Source: Methylobacterium sp. Leaf104
Lineage (GTDB): Bacteria; Pseudomonadota; Alphaproteobacteria; Rhizobiales; Beijerinckiaceae
Assembly (NCBI RefSeq): GCF_001422885.1
Contig: NZ_LMMZ01000039.1
Location: forward strand, 9,720 to 73,719
Length of the DNA: 64,000 nucleotides
Reading direction: 5' to 3'
Shown here in pieces: positions 14,374-23,472 of this stretch. The translations under genes were made by a program, and so were the position numbers. Below the pieces are notes generated by a model. The model was not told the DNA's origin and searched no databases. It was given only the letters and a program-made list of their open reading frames with translations. Numbering within the stretch: position 1 is the first letter of the stretch; each line of letters opens with the position of its first letter.

Positions 14374-16479
14374 GTGAGCGATGATCGGCGCAGTGTGACG
14401 GAACCACCCGACAGCTCCGGCGCGAACCCCGACAGCGTTCGGGCGGCGGACCGCTTCGGGCCGCGCGCCCACGGGATCGCCGCGTGGCCGTTCCAACGCG
14501 CAGCGTCCGTCCTGCCCGCCCACCCTTTGCCGGGCCGTTCCTGGCCGCGCCTGCGGGTCCTCACGCTCGTCGAGGGCGATTCCGACGAACTCGCCGCCAC
14601 CCGCGCCTCCGTCGCGGCCCAGGGCTATCCAAACCTTCGTCATGACCTGATCTCGCGAATCGACGGGACGGCCTCGCTCGCCGCCATCGTCTCGGACGAG
14701 GGCTGCGACGGCCTGATCCTGCTCCGCCCGGGCGATCTCCTGGCCCCCGATGCCCTGGCGGCCCTCGCCCTTCAGCGGGTTCTCAGCGGGGCCGATCTGA
14801 TCGTCGGCCTGCGCGTCGTCTTCGACACCGCCCCCTTCGGCCTCGATGCGCCCGCGGCGGCGCCGGGAAGGTTGGTCGATCCCGATCCGCCGGACGGTTC
14901 ACTGGCCCCCTTCACCGGAGGCGAAGTCCTGCTCGCGCGCGCCTGCGTCCAACGCGCCGCCGGTCTCGATCCCACGGCCGACCACCCCGTCGCCGCGCTC
15001 TGGCCCCGGCTCGTCGGCCGGGGCGCGACGCTCGCCCGCGTCGGCCGGCCGATTCTCCTGCAGTACCAGCCCGGCCAAGCCGCCCCCCCGATGCCGACCG
15101 GTCTCTCGGTGGCCAGCCTGACCGACAGGGGCAACATCGGCGGAGCCGGCATCGCCCAGCGCCGCCTGACCGATGCCCTGGTTCTGGCGGGCCATCGCGT
15201 CGATGAGCATCGCCTCTCGGCAGAGTCGCCGCCGGCCGCGGCGGAGTGGGTGGAGGTGTTTCGACGGACGGAGGACGCCTTGGTACAGGGCGGCTACGAT
15301 CTGGTCCTGGCCGGCAATCTCCACGGAGCGACCCGCCGCACCACGATCCTGCATCGCCTCGGACGTGCCGTGCCCGTCGCCGCCATGCTGCACGACCTGT
15401 TCCCCGTCACGGGGCGCTGCGCCTCGCCCGACGGATGCCCGATCATCGCGGAGGGTTGCGACGCCCGTTGCCCGACGCCCGATGCCTATCCGCAGCTCGC
15501 GTCCCGCCGGATCGCCGACATCTTCGCGGAGAAGCGGGCCGTCCTGGCCGGTCCCGACGGCCCGGTCCTGCTCGCCGCATCCGAATGGACCGAGGCGGCA
15601 GCGCGCGCCCTGGCGCCGCGCGGGACGGCGGTCGCCCGCATCGATCTCGCCTTCCCCACCGGTGTGTTCCGGCCTCAACCGCGCGAAGCTCTGCGCCGCA
15701 CCCTCGGCCTACCCCTCGACGAGACCCTCGTCCTGTTCGCCGCGGTCATCGCGGATGCGCCCGGCAAAGGGACTGCCGAACTCACCGAAACCTTTCGCCG
15801 GATCGCCCGGCCGGGGCTTCGCTTCGTCGCCGTGGGGCGTCTCGATGATCCGGCCTCCCTCGGAATCCCGAACCTGATCGCGGCCGGGTCCATCGTCGAC
15901 GAAGAGACCTTGGCCGCTTGGTACGGCGCCTGCGATCTCTATGTCACGGCGAGTCGCCAGGAGACGTTCGGCCAGACGCCCGTGGAAGCCGGCCTCTGCG
16001 GAACCCCGACCGTCGCTTACCGGGCGACCGGACTGGCGACGGCGGTGATCGACGGGATTTCCGGCCGCCTCGTGGCGACCGAGCCCGGCGCGCTGGAGGC
16101 GGCGTTGCTGGACCTGCTCGCGGACGCCCCCGAGCGCCGACGGCTCGGCACCCTCGGGCGGATCGCCCTGGAAAGCCGCAACAGTCCTGCCGCCGCCGCG
16201 ATGCGCCTGAACGACGTGCTCGTCGCACGGGGCCTGCTGCAACCGTCGACGGGAGCCGGACGCATCCGCTTCGCACCGGAGATGCTGTCCGCTTTCGCCA
16301 TGGCGCTGGACCGGGCGCCGGGTCGGACGGGCCTGATCCCGAGCGATGTCTCACGGATCCTTCGCCTCGCCCGCCGGGCCAAGCATGCCGTCGTCGGTCG
16401 GGACATGCCGCGATGGCTGCGCGGCCTGCTCTACGCGGCGGCCGTGACGCGGACGCGCCTCGGGTGGGACGCCCGATGA
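14374..16479 (+). CDS. Two-domain glycosyltransferase (GT4 C-terminal half)
   Basis: The 701-residue protein has two halves. Residues about 55-230 look like a reduced GT2-type nucleotide-sugar domain (LRVLTLVEGDSDELAATRASV, then GCDGLILLRPGD) without a clear catalytic DXD. Residues about 240-640 are a GT-B retaining transferase of family GT4, with the E-x7-E motif ETFGQTPVE and the following AGLCGTPTVAY. Four or more cysteines (near CASPDGC, AEGCDARC) form an unusual cluster in the middle. The GTG at 14374 is a tentative start; another GTG lies at 14395. It opens a glycan module and overlaps the next gene by 4 nt (ATGA). Confidence 0.8.
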   Translation: MSDDRRSVTEPPDSSGANPDSVRAADRFGPRAHGIAAWPFQRAASVLPAHPLPGRSWPRLRVLTLVEGDSDELAATRASVAAQGYPNLRHDLISRIDGTASLAAIVSDEGCDGLILLRPGDLLAPDALAALALQRVLSGADLIVGLRVVFDTAPFGLDAPAAAPGRLVDPDPPDGSLAPFTGGEVLLARACVQRAAGLDPTADHPVAALWPRLVGRGATLARVGRPILLQYQPGQAAPPMPTGLSVASLTDRGNIGGAGIAQRRLTDALVLAGHRVDEHRLSAESPPAAAEWVEVFRRTEDALVQGGYDLVLAGNLHGATRRTTILHRLGRAVPVAAMLHDLFPVTGRCASPDGCPIIAEGCDARCPTPDAYPQLASRRIADIFAEKRAVLAGPDGPVLLAASEWTEAAARALAPRGTAVARIDLAFPTGVFRPQPREALRRTLGLPLDETLVLFAAVIADAPGKGTAELTETFRRIARPGLRFVAVGRLDDPASLGIPNLIAAGSIVDEETLAAWYGACDLYVTASRQETFGQTPVEAGLCGTPTVAYRATGLATAVIDGISGRLVATEPGALEAALLDLLADAPERRRLGTLGRIALESRNSPAAAAMRLNDVLVARGLLQPSTGAGRIRFAPEMLSAFAMALDRAPGRTGLIPSDVSRILRLARRAKHAVVGRDMPRWLRGLLYAAAVTRTRLGWDAR

Positions 16480-17585
16480 CCGGCCGCGCGACCACACCAC
16501 GGCGCATCTACCTCGACCATACGCATCTGCGCCGGCACGTCACCGGGATCGAGCGCGTCGCCCTCGACCTGTTCACGCCCGAGACCCTGTCTCCGCACGC
16601 CGTCACCGCGATCCGTGCGAACGGCATCGCCGGGATGATCGCGGCCCAGCATATCGGCCTGCCGCTGCGTGCCCTGCGAGATCCCGCGGCGCTATTCGTG
16701 TTTCCCGGGTTTCCGCCGAGTCCCCTCGCGGTCCTGCGGCGCCGGCACTGCATCACCTATGTCCACGACACCTTCCTGCTGACGCGGCCGCAGGATCTCA
16801 ACTGGCGGAGCCGCCTCTACATGGCGCCGAGCTTCGCCTTCGCCCTGCGCTACGGACGCTGCTTCCTCGTCAACTCGGTCACCACCGGCGAAGCGGTGCG
16901 CGCACTCTGTGCCCGCGAGGCGCTGGTGGCCCTGCTCAGGCCCACCGTTCACGACGTGTTCGGTCTCGCCGATCTGCCACCGCGCCGGATCCACGATCCC
17001 GGTGAACCGCTCCGACTCCTCTGCATCGGGACCGTCGAGCCGCGAAAGGACTACCCCGCGGCCATCGCGATCATCGCGGCCCTGAACGGAATGGGCGTCC
17101 AGGCCGAACTCCACCTCGTGGGCCGTGTCGGGTGGGGCGACCACGCCTTCCTGGCTGCGCCGCCGCCCTTCCTGACCCTGCATGGCTACCTGGACGATGG
17201 GGCGATCCGCAGTCTCGCGGCCCGATGCCACCTCCTCCTCTCGACGTCGAAGGCGGAAGGGCTCGGGCTGCCGCTGCTCGAAGCGCAGCACGGCGGCCTC
17301 CCCGTCGCGGCACCGCGCGGGCCCGTCTTCTCCGAGGTCCTGGCCGGCTCGGGGCTGCACATCGAACCGTCCGATCCCGACGGGTCCGCGGCCTCGATCC
17401 TGTCGTGGGTTCGTAGTGCCGGCTTCGCGGCCGTACCCGGTGCCTCGCGCGCCAATGTCGAGCGCTGGAACCGTCTGGCCGCCGGCGACGCGACATGTTT
17501 CGCGAATTTTCTCGCGATCGGACCGTCCGCCTACGAGGCGGCTCGGGACAGGGTCATGCCACCCCGCAGTGGCGGGCCGAGCTAA
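16476..17585 (+). CDS. Glycosyltransferase family 4 (GT-B)
   Basis: The 369-residue protein is a GT4-type transferase. The signature E-x7-E is EGLGLPLLE in the C-terminal Rossmann half, preceded by LLCIGTVEPRKDYPAAI, the sugar-nucleotide-binding entry segment. Residues 10-30 (IYLDHTHLRRHVTGIERVAL) resemble the start of mannosyl/rhamnosyl transferases used in exopolysaccharide assembly. The ATG overlaps the stop of the preceding transferase, so the two are translationally coupled and probably act in succession on the same glycan. Confidence 0.85.
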   Translation: MTGRATTPRRIYLDHTHLRRHVTGIERVALDLFTPETLSPHAVTAIRANGIAGMIAAQHIGLPLRALRDPAALFVFPGFPPSPLAVLRRRHCITYVHDTFLLTRPQDLNWRSRLYMAPSFAFALRYGRCFLVNSVTTGEAVRALCAREALVALLRPTVHDVFGLADLPPRRIHDPGEPLRLLCIGTVEPRKDYPAAIAIIAALNGMGVQAELHLVGRVGWGDHAFLAAPPPFLTLHGYLDDGAIRSLAARCHLLLSTSKAEGLGLPLLEAQHGGLPVAAPRGPVFSEVLAGSGLHIEPSDPDGSAASILSWVRSAGFAAVPGASRANVERWNRLAAGDATCFANFLAIGPSAYEAARDRVMPPRSGGPS

Positions 17586-17896
17586 ATCCGGACGAGTTGT
17601 GCACAGGGAAGCGATCCCGTTTGGCCCGACTACGCAGATCTCAACCTGTCGGCAGGCCTGTTCTTTCCAATATCTTTTCGAATCCTGGCCTCTACGGGAA
17701 TCGCGTGGATGTCCGTCTTTGAAACGTCCCCGACCGGAAGCCCGGTGGCACGTGAGCTGCGCATGGGACGAGATCGGTGGCGTGCCATGGAGCGTCTGTC
17801 CCGCCCTGACACAGATCGAAGCTGAAATGGGACGGGATGCCTGACGGCGGCAAGACAGAACCGCCGGGGCAGCGATCAGGTCGGGAGACGAGACAG
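17586..17896. other. Intergenic region before the Wzz/GumC-like gene
   Basis: About 310 nt with a locally AT-richer patch (near 17660-17690) that could hold a promoter. No clear -35/-10 pair or gene was found. An in-frame ATG at 17837 could extend the next gene by 20 residues. Confidence 0.4.
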
Positions 17897-19375
17897 ATGT
17901 TCGACTTCGGAAGCCCGGTCCGCGGTGAGCCGGTGATCATCGAGACGAAGGGCCGAGACGGTCTCGACGGCACCTTGATCCTGCGTCGCCTCTGGCGCGG
18001 CACGGGCGTGATCCTGCTCGGCGGGTTCGCAGCCGTCGTCCTCGCGGTCGTATTCCTCGGCGCGATGACCCCGACCTACACCGCCGTCACCCAGATCCTC
18101 GTCGATCCGGCCGATCTTCCCGTGATCGCCAACGACCTCAGCAATCGCCAGCCTCAGGCCGACAGCGGCGTCTCGATCGCCGAGAGCCAGACACGGGTGA
18201 TGCAGTCCGACAACGTCCTGCGGCGCGTGATCGAACGGCTGGACCTGATCCAGGACGACGAGTTCGTCCCCGAACCGTCGACCAACCCGCTGGTGCTGCG
18301 CACCAAGGCGCTCCTCGGCATGGACCCGCCGCCGGCGAGCCGCGATCCGGTCAACCTCGCTCTCGACAACCTGCGCCTGAAGCTCGGCGTGCGGCGGGCC
18401 GAACGGACCTTCGTCATCGACGTCTACGTCCAGACCAAGGACCCGGAAAAGTCGGCCCGGATCGCCAACGCCATCGCGGATGCCTATTTCGCTGAGGACG
18501 CGGCGGCGCGCACCGACGCCGCGCGCCGGGCCTCGGAGGCCCTGACCGGCCGCCTCACGACCCTGCGTCAGGCGGTCGAGGAGGCCGAGCGCAAGGTGCT
18601 GCAGTACCGGGTGACGAACAAGCTCGTGACGTCGAGCGGGCGCCTCCTCAGCGACCAGCAGCTCAGCGATCTGAACCAGCAGCTCGTCACCGCCACCCTG
18701 AAGACGGCGGAGGCGAAGGCGCGCCTGGACCAGGCACGCCACATGCGCACCGGCGAGGCCGGGACCGCGCTGCCGGAGATGCTGCAATCCCTCGAGATGC
18801 AGAACCTGCGGCAGCAATACGCGACGCTGTCACGCAACACTGCCGAACTCGCGGCCCGGCTCGGCGACCGCCATCCGGCCATGGCCGACCAATACGCCCA
18901 GCAGCGCGACCTCCAGCGCCTGATCCAGCGCGAGAAGGAGCGCATCATCGATACCTCGCAGAAGGATTACGACCGCGCCGTCGCCGGCGAGGCCGCCGTT
19001 CGCCGGAGTCTGGACCGGGCCAAGACCGAGACGGCCGGAAACGATCGCGCCAATGTCGGCCTGCGCGAGCTCGAGCGGGAGCTCGAGGCACGCCGGTCGA
19101 TCTACGAGGCCTTCCTTCGCCGGTCGCGTGAGACCAACGAGCAGGAGCGGCTGAACAGCTCCAACGTGCGCGTCATCTCCACGGCGACGCCGCCGCGGAC
19201 CCGGACCTGGCCGCCCTCCCCCAAGCTGGTGCTGCCCCTCGCGCTGCTGCTCGGCCTCGGCCTCGGTGCGGGTGCCGCCCTCTGGCTCGGAGCCCGTCGC
19301 GACCACCGCGTCGCCCAGCGTCTCCGGCCGAGCGTGTCGACCGGCGCGCGCAGCTTCCGGGCCGTCGATGCCTGA
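17897..19375 (+). CDS. Wzz/GumC-like polysaccharide co-polymerase without kinase domain
   Basis: This 492-residue inner-membrane protein has the chain-length-determinant layout. TM1 is at about 37-57, followed by a Wzz domain (PTYTAVTQILVDP) and a long periplasmic coiled coil (about 200-400, rich in Glu, Arg, Leu and Ala). The GNVR-like segment NVGLRELERELEARRSIYEAFLRR precedes the proline-flanked TM2 at about 442-465. It stops soon after TM2, so the cytoplasmic tyrosine-autokinase domain of Wzc is absent. The ATG at 17897 is preferred for its GGAG about 10 nt upstream. It would set chain length for the glycan made by the neighbouring transferases. Confidence 0.85.
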   Translation: MFDFGSPVRGEPVIIETKGRDGLDGTLILRRLWRGTGVILLGGFAAVVLAVVFLGAMTPTYTAVTQILVDPADLPVIANDLSNRQPQADSGVSIAESQTRVMQSDNVLRRVIERLDLIQDDEFVPEPSTNPLVLRTKALLGMDPPPASRDPVNLALDNLRLKLGVRRAERTFVIDVYVQTKDPEKSARIANAIADAYFAEDAAARTDAARRASEALTGRLTTLRQAVEEAERKVLQYRVTNKLVTSSGRLLSDQQLSDLNQQLVTATLKTAEAKARLDQARHMRTGEAGTALPEMLQSLEMQNLRQQYATLSRNTAELAARLGDRHPAMADQYAQQRDLQRLIQREKERIIDTSQKDYDRAVAGEAAVRRSLDRAKTETAGNDRANVGLRELERELEARRSIYEAFLRRSRETNEQERLNSSNVRVISTATPPRTRTWPPSPKLVLPLALLLGLGLGAGAALWLGARRDHRVAQRLRPSVSTGARSFRAVDA

Positions 19376-19519
19376 TAGCCCCTCCGTTCGCCCCGAGACC
19401 TCCGATCGATCGTCCCAAACCGCTCCCGGGCAACCCTCCGCCGAGCCGAAACAGGTCTGCTCCGGATTTCGAGCTCCGCGTCGCCCGACTGGCGCGCGAC
19501 GAGCCACACAGGTGATGAC

Positions 19520-20332
19520 ATGAGCCTTCGCTTGTTCGACATCACGTTCACGCCCGGAACGGCCGCCGACATCCTCGCGACCTCGGCGCGGCAGCCCGCG
19601 ACGCGCCCGCGCCTGATCGTCACCGCCAACCTCGACCACGTCGTCACGTTGTCGGAGAATGCGGCGTTCCGAAAAGCCTATGACGGCGCCGTCGCCCATA
19701 CGCTGGACGGCATGCCGCTCGTCTGGATGGCGCGGCTCTGCGGCGGTACGACGGTGCAGCGGGTGACGGGCCACGACCTCATCGCGGCCGCCTTCGCCGA
19801 TCCCTGGCCGGCCGGCCGGCAGATCTTTCTCGTCTGCTCCTCCGAAGCGGTCGGCCTGCACCTGACCGAGCGCCTGGTTTCCGAAGGCGCGCCGCGGGCC
19901 TCGATCGCCTTCACGGTGCCGCCCTTCGGCTTCGAGAACGACGACGCCTACAGCGCGGACCTCTGCGCCGCGGTGCGGACCCACGGCACCACGCTGCTCG
20001 TCCTCGGGGTCGGCGCCCCGCGCTCGGAGATCTGGGTCGACCGCCAGGGGACCAGGCTCGGCGGCCCGGTGGTCCTGGCCGTGGGCGAAGCCCTCAACGT
20101 CGCGGCGGGGCTGGTACCCCGCGCGCCGGCCCTGATGCAGCGCATCGGCCTCGAATGGTTCTTCCGGTTCTGGCACGCCCCGCACCGGCTGTTCCGCCGC
20201 TACTTCGTGCGCTCCTGGGGCCTGTTCGGAATCGTCCTGCGCCGGTCCCTGGCCCGGAAAACCCGACCGCGCCCGCATCCGACCCCGCCCCGCCCGGCCT
20301 CGAACGCACGACGCGCGCCCGACACCCCCTGA
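19520..20332 (+). CDS. WecG/TagA/CpsF family glycosyltransferase (GT26)
   Basis: The 270-residue protein matches the WecG/TagA/CpsF family, which adds the second sugar to a lipid-linked precursor. Family blocks include the early TANLDHVVTLSENAAFRKAY, then TLDGMPLVWMARL, LVLGVGAPRSEIWVDR and VGEALNVAAGLVPRAPALMQ, and the ending GLEWFFRFWHAPHRLFRRY. A basic Pro/Arg tail of about 35 residues is appended. It closes the glycan module; no initiating transferase, flippase or polymerase is present here, so the pathway must draw on genes elsewhere. Confidence 0.92.
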   Translation: MSLRLFDITFTPGTAADILATSARQPATRPRLIVTANLDHVVTLSENAAFRKAYDGAVAHTLDGMPLVWMARLCGGTTVQRVTGHDLIAAAFADPWPAGRQIFLVCSSEAVGLHLTERLVSEGAPRASIAFTVPPFGFENDDAYSADLCAAVRTHGTTLLVLGVGAPRSEIWVDRQGTRLGGPVVLAVGEALNVAAGLVPRAPALMQRIGLEWFFRFWHAPHRLFRRYFVRSWGLFGIVLRRSLARKTRPRPHPTPPRPASNARRAPDTP

Positions 20333-20346
20333 GGCCTTCGGACCGG

Positions 20347-20919
20347 TCAGGCTGCGGCGAACAGGTGCGGGTGGCGCACCCGGAGGGCGAGGATCAGCGC
20401 CAGGGTCTTGATGTCGGTGACCTCGCCCCGATCCGTCATGGCGGCGAGTTCACCGAGGGGCATCTCCCGGACGGTGATGTCCTCGTGCTCCCCGATCAGG
20501 CCGCCGCCGGGTCCGACCCGGTCGCGTGCCTCGTAGGGGGCGAGGAACAGGTCCATCTGCTCGGTTGAGATCCCGGGCATGCTCCAGCCGCAGGCGACCG
20601 CTTCGAGCGCGCCGAGGCGGACCCCGGTCTCCTCGTAGGCCTCGCGGCGCGCCCCGTCCTCGGGCTCCGATTCGTCGAGAAGGCCGGCAGGAGCCTCGAG
20701 CACGGACGTGACCCCGGCGGCATAGAACGCCGGCGTCCGAAACTGCTCGACCAACAGGGCGACCCGGCGCGTCGGATCGTAGGGCAGTACCGCGGCGGCC
20801 CGTCCGTGATCCTCGATCTCGCGCGCCAGGCGTGTGCCGTCGGCCATCGTCACTTCCGCGACGAGAAACCGGCTCCAGCCGTCATGCACGATCCGGGTGC
20901 CGCGGATAATCGGCGCCAT
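20347..20919 (-). CDS. nudK: NudK-like Nudix hydrolase (GDP-mannose pyrophosphatase type)
   Basis: The 190-residue protein has a Nudix box one residue shorter than the standard form (GLLDESEPEDGARREAYEE, residues 79-97). From memory, E. coli NudK has the same spacing. The downstream SMPGISTEQMDLFLAPY and GGGLIGEHEDITV blocks also align with NudK rather than with ADP-ribose pyrophosphatase NudF. NudK hydrolyses GDP-mannose and related sugar nucleotides. Its convergent position beside glycosyltransferases fits sugar-nucleotide control, though proximity alone is weak evidence. ADP-ribose pyrophosphatase is the alternative. Confidence 0.8.
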   Translation of the reverse strand: MAPIIRGTRIVHDGWSRFLVAEVTMADGTRLAREIEDHGRAAAVLPYDPTRRVALLVEQFRTPAFYAAGVTSVLEAPAGLLDESEPEDGARREAYEETGVRLGALEAVACGWSMPGISTEQMDLFLAPYEARDRVGPGGGLIGEHEDITVREMPLGELAAMTDRGEVTDIKTLALILALRVRHPHLFAAA

Positions 20920-20989
20920 ACTGCTCTCCCCCGTCGGATCGCCGAGACAGCGGCGACCGGATGTGCGGCCCTAACAGGGGGTTGGCGCA

Positions 20990-21277
20990 TCAATGAGGCG
21001 TGGAGCGCGTGTTTTCGGCAACGGTTCCCGGGATTGTGAGGCTTCTGCGGATCGTGAAGATCAGGTTGTCCGGACCGCGCTCCTGTCCGACGAGGATGTC
21101 GCCCATGTCGCGCACGAGATGCGGAATGTCGATCACCGCCATCGGATCGGTGCAGGTCACCACCAGGACCTGGCCGGGCGAGATCCGGCGGAGGGCCTTG
21201 CGGGTCCGCAGGGCCGGCAGGGGGCACTTCAATCCGGTGAGATCGAGATGCGTCGTCTCGCTGTCCGTCTCGATCAT
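20990..21277 (-). CDS. tusA: TusA/SirA-family sulfurtransferase
   Basis: The 95-residue protein is a TusA-family sulfur carrier. The family signature LDLTGLKCPLPALRTRKAL places the persulfide cysteine at residue 18 in the CPxP motif. The rest (GQVLVVTCTDPMAVIDIPHL) follows the two-layer fold. TusA carries sulfur for tRNA 2-thiouridine or molybdenum cofactor synthesis. A leftward start at 21277 is the only suitable ATG. A longer frame upstream is spurious. Confidence 0.9.
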   Translation of the reverse strand: MIETDSETTHLDLTGLKCPLPALRTRKALRRISPGQVLVVTCTDPMAVIDIPHLVRDMGDILVGQERGPDNLIFTIRRSLTIPGTVAENTRSTPH

Positions 21278-21336
21278 CGGCGTCGCATCCCACTGCGCGG
21301 CATCGTCCCGAACCGATGACCTACCACGCCGAAACG

Positions 21337-21371
21337 AAAACTCCCGCCGACGGGTTCGACCGTCGACGGGA
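21337..21371 (-). terminator. Intrinsic terminator of the Gly/Tyr-rich protein gene
   Basis: A 12-bp stem (21342-21353 with 21360-21371, one G-T wobble) is followed leftward by GTTTTCGTTT. It lies 46 nt past the stop of the gene at 21418. Confidence 0.85.
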
Positions 21372-21417
21372 ATTCGGAAGGTGGACCCGGGCGCGCCGGC
21401 ACCCGGGATCCGCGACC

Positions 21418-21822
21418 TCAGTAGCCGTAGCCGTAGGCCGGGTAGCCGTACCCGTAACCGTAGGACGGGGCCGAGTAGTACCCGTAGGCGGGTGCGCCGT
21501 AGCCATAGCCGTAGCCCGTGCCCACGTAGCCGCGATCGTAGTAGCCGTAGCGCGGGGCCTGGCTGGCCGCGATGGCGCCGCCGATGATGCCGAGGGCCGC
21601 ACCGGCCGCGAGTGCGCCGCCGACGCCGGGGCCGCGACGGTAGCCACCGTAATAGCCACGGCCGTAGCCGCCGCGATAGCGGACGGTCTCGACGGTCGCG
21701 CCGCCGCCGACCTGAGCGGCGCTCAGCGCCGGCATCGGTGCGGCCTGCGCGGCCGTGAAGGAACCGGCCGAGAGACCGATGGCGGTGGTGCCCGCGAGGG
21801 CGAGGGACAAGATGCGCGACAT
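21418..21822 (-). CDS. Secreted Gly/Tyr-rich glycine-zipper protein
   Basis: The 134-residue protein has a clear signal peptide (MSRILSLALAGTTAIGLSAG, cleavage near AQA-A at about 28). After a short spacer comes RGGYGRGYYGGYRRG, then a glycine-zipper-like hydrophobic stretch (GVGGALAAGAALGIIGGAIA, about 68-87) and a C-terminal third built of YGYGYGAPAYGYY-type repeats. Similar small envelope proteins are common in Rhizobiales but have no assigned function. It may be surface-associated through its tyrosine-rich tail. It ends in its own terminator. Confidence 0.8.
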   Translation of the reverse strand: MSRILSLALAGTTAIGLSAGSFTAAQAAPMPALSAAQVGGGATVETVRYRGGYGRGYYGGYRRGPGVGGALAAGAALGIIGGAIAASQAPRYGYYDRGYVGTGYGYGYGAPAYGYYSAPSYGYGYGYPAYGYGY

Positions 21823-21976
21823 GCGAGCGTTCTCCGTCACAGGATGAAACATCCCTGGAAACGGCAAAGTTGGCGATCCGTTCCAGAATCGCCACAGCCA
21901 AGCTCCGACCGCGCGTGACTTCGAGCACATCTGGGTGCCGGAAGCAGGCCTTTGCCCGCTTCGCGGATCGGGTCGC

Positions 21977-23344
21977 TCAGAAGACGCATTCGGTGAAGGC
22001 CGGCTCCACGGAGCGCTGCCAGCGGCCCTCGTAATCGACGAGGCGTTCCTCGGCGAGGGAGCGCCCGGCGGCGACGATCGCTTCGAGGGGCTGGAGGAAG
22101 TGGGTCTCGTCGCGGCCCTGTCCGTCCCGGCGCGCCCGGGCGACGAGGCCTGCGCGGGCGATCGTCAGCGCCTCGGCCGCCACGGCCCCGAGGGGCCGGC
22201 CGGCGATGCGGGCGGCGAGGCCGAGGCGCGGAACGGTGGCCCGCAGGCCCTCGCGGTCGCAGGCGTTCCAGCCCTTGGCGATGTCCCAGGCCGCGGCCTG
22301 CGAGGCCTGGTCGTAGAGCAGTCCGACCCAGAAGGCGGCCTGCGCGGCGATCATCGCCGGGCCACCGACGTCCGATCCGCGCATCTCGATGAACCGCTTC
22401 AGGCGGACCTCCGGGAAGGCGGTCGAGGCGTGGTTGGCCCAGTCGGATACCGTGGCGCGCTCGCCCGGCAGCGCCGCCAAGCGACCGGCCATCAGGTCGC
22501 GGAAGGAAGCCCCGGAGACGTCGTGGTAGGTCTCGCCGCGCTTGACGAAGTACATCGGCATGTCGAGCAGCCAGTCGACGTAGGTTTCGTAGCCGAAGCC
22601 GTCCTCGAAGGCGCGCGGCAGCATGCCGGTGCGATCGGCGTCGGTGTCGCGCCAGATCTCGGACCGGCGCGAGAGGAAGCCGTTGGGGCGGCCGTCGGTG
22701 AAGGGCGAGTTGGCGAAGAGCGCGGTGGCCACCGGCTGCAGCGCCAGGGCGACGCGCATCTTGGCGACCATGTCGGCCTCGGAGGCGAAATCGAGGTTCA
22801 CCTGCACCGTTGCGGTGCGCAGCATCATGTCGAGTCCGAGGTGACCCACCTTCGGCATGTAGCCCGCCATGATCTTATAGCGGCTCTTCGGCATGACGGG
22901 GGTCTCCTCCCGTGTCCATTTCGGGCTCATGCCGAGATCGAGGAAACCGATGCCGAGCCCATCCGCCACGCGGGCCGTCGCATCGAGATGCGCACGCAGT
23001 TCGGCCGCGGTCGCATGCACGTCGGCGAGGGGCGCACCGGAGAGTTCGAACTGCCCGCCCGGCTCCAGGGAGATCGCGCCGCCCTCGGCGCCGGCGAGGC
23101 CGATGAGATGTCCGGCATCCTCGATCGCCTCCCATCCAGTCTCACGGCCGAGCCCCTCGAGGAGGGCTCGAATTCCGTTCTGGCCCGCGTACGGGACCGG
23201 CCGGTTGCCATCGCGGTAGAACGGCACCTTCTCGTGCTCGGTCCCGATGGCGAAGCGCGCACGCGGCTTCTCGCCCTCCGCGAACCAGGCGATGAGCTCG
23301 TCCCGCGTGGTCAGGGGCGTCGTGTCGGACGTGTCGCGCGCCAT
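21977..23344 (-). CDS. gshA: Glutamate-cysteine ligase
   Basis: The 455-residue protein is the alphaproteobacterial/plant-type glutamate-cysteine ligase that makes gamma-glutamylcysteine, the first step of glutathione synthesis. Recognisable blocks are FAIGTEHEKVPFY near the N-terminus, GGAISLEPGGQFELSGAPL, MMLRTATVQVNLDF, PFTDGRPNGFLSRR and RFIEMRGSD. Plant-type enzymes are redox-regulated by a disulfide; only a few cysteines are present here. It is a single gene, leftward of rsmE with 128 nt between. Confidence 0.95.
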   Translation of the reverse strand: MARDTSDTTPLTTRDELIAWFAEGEKPRARFAIGTEHEKVPFYRDGNRPVPYAGQNGIRALLEGLGRETGWEAIEDAGHLIGLAGAEGGAISLEPGGQFELSGAPLADVHATAAELRAHLDATARVADGLGIGFLDLGMSPKWTREETPVMPKSRYKIMAGYMPKVGHLGLDMMLRTATVQVNLDFASEADMVAKMRVALALQPVATALFANSPFTDGRPNGFLSRRSEIWRDTDADRTGMLPRAFEDGFGYETYVDWLLDMPMYFVKRGETYHDVSGASFRDLMAGRLAALPGERATVSDWANHASTAFPEVRLKRFIEMRGSDVGGPAMIAAQAAFWVGLLYDQASQAAAWDIAKGWNACDREGLRATVPRLGLAARIAGRPLGAVAAEALTIARAGLVARARRDGQGRDETHFLQPLEAIVAAGRSLAEERLVDYEGRWQRSVEPAFTECVF

Positions 23345-23472
23345 GCGCTGCCTCTTCAGGAAGGTCGTTCAAAGGAGAGGCGCACCGGACCGCAGCGGCG
23401 TGGCCCCTTGAGTCGGGTCAACGCGCCTCATAGGCCAGGGGACCCGCGCGAACAACGCGGGCTTGCGCCGCC

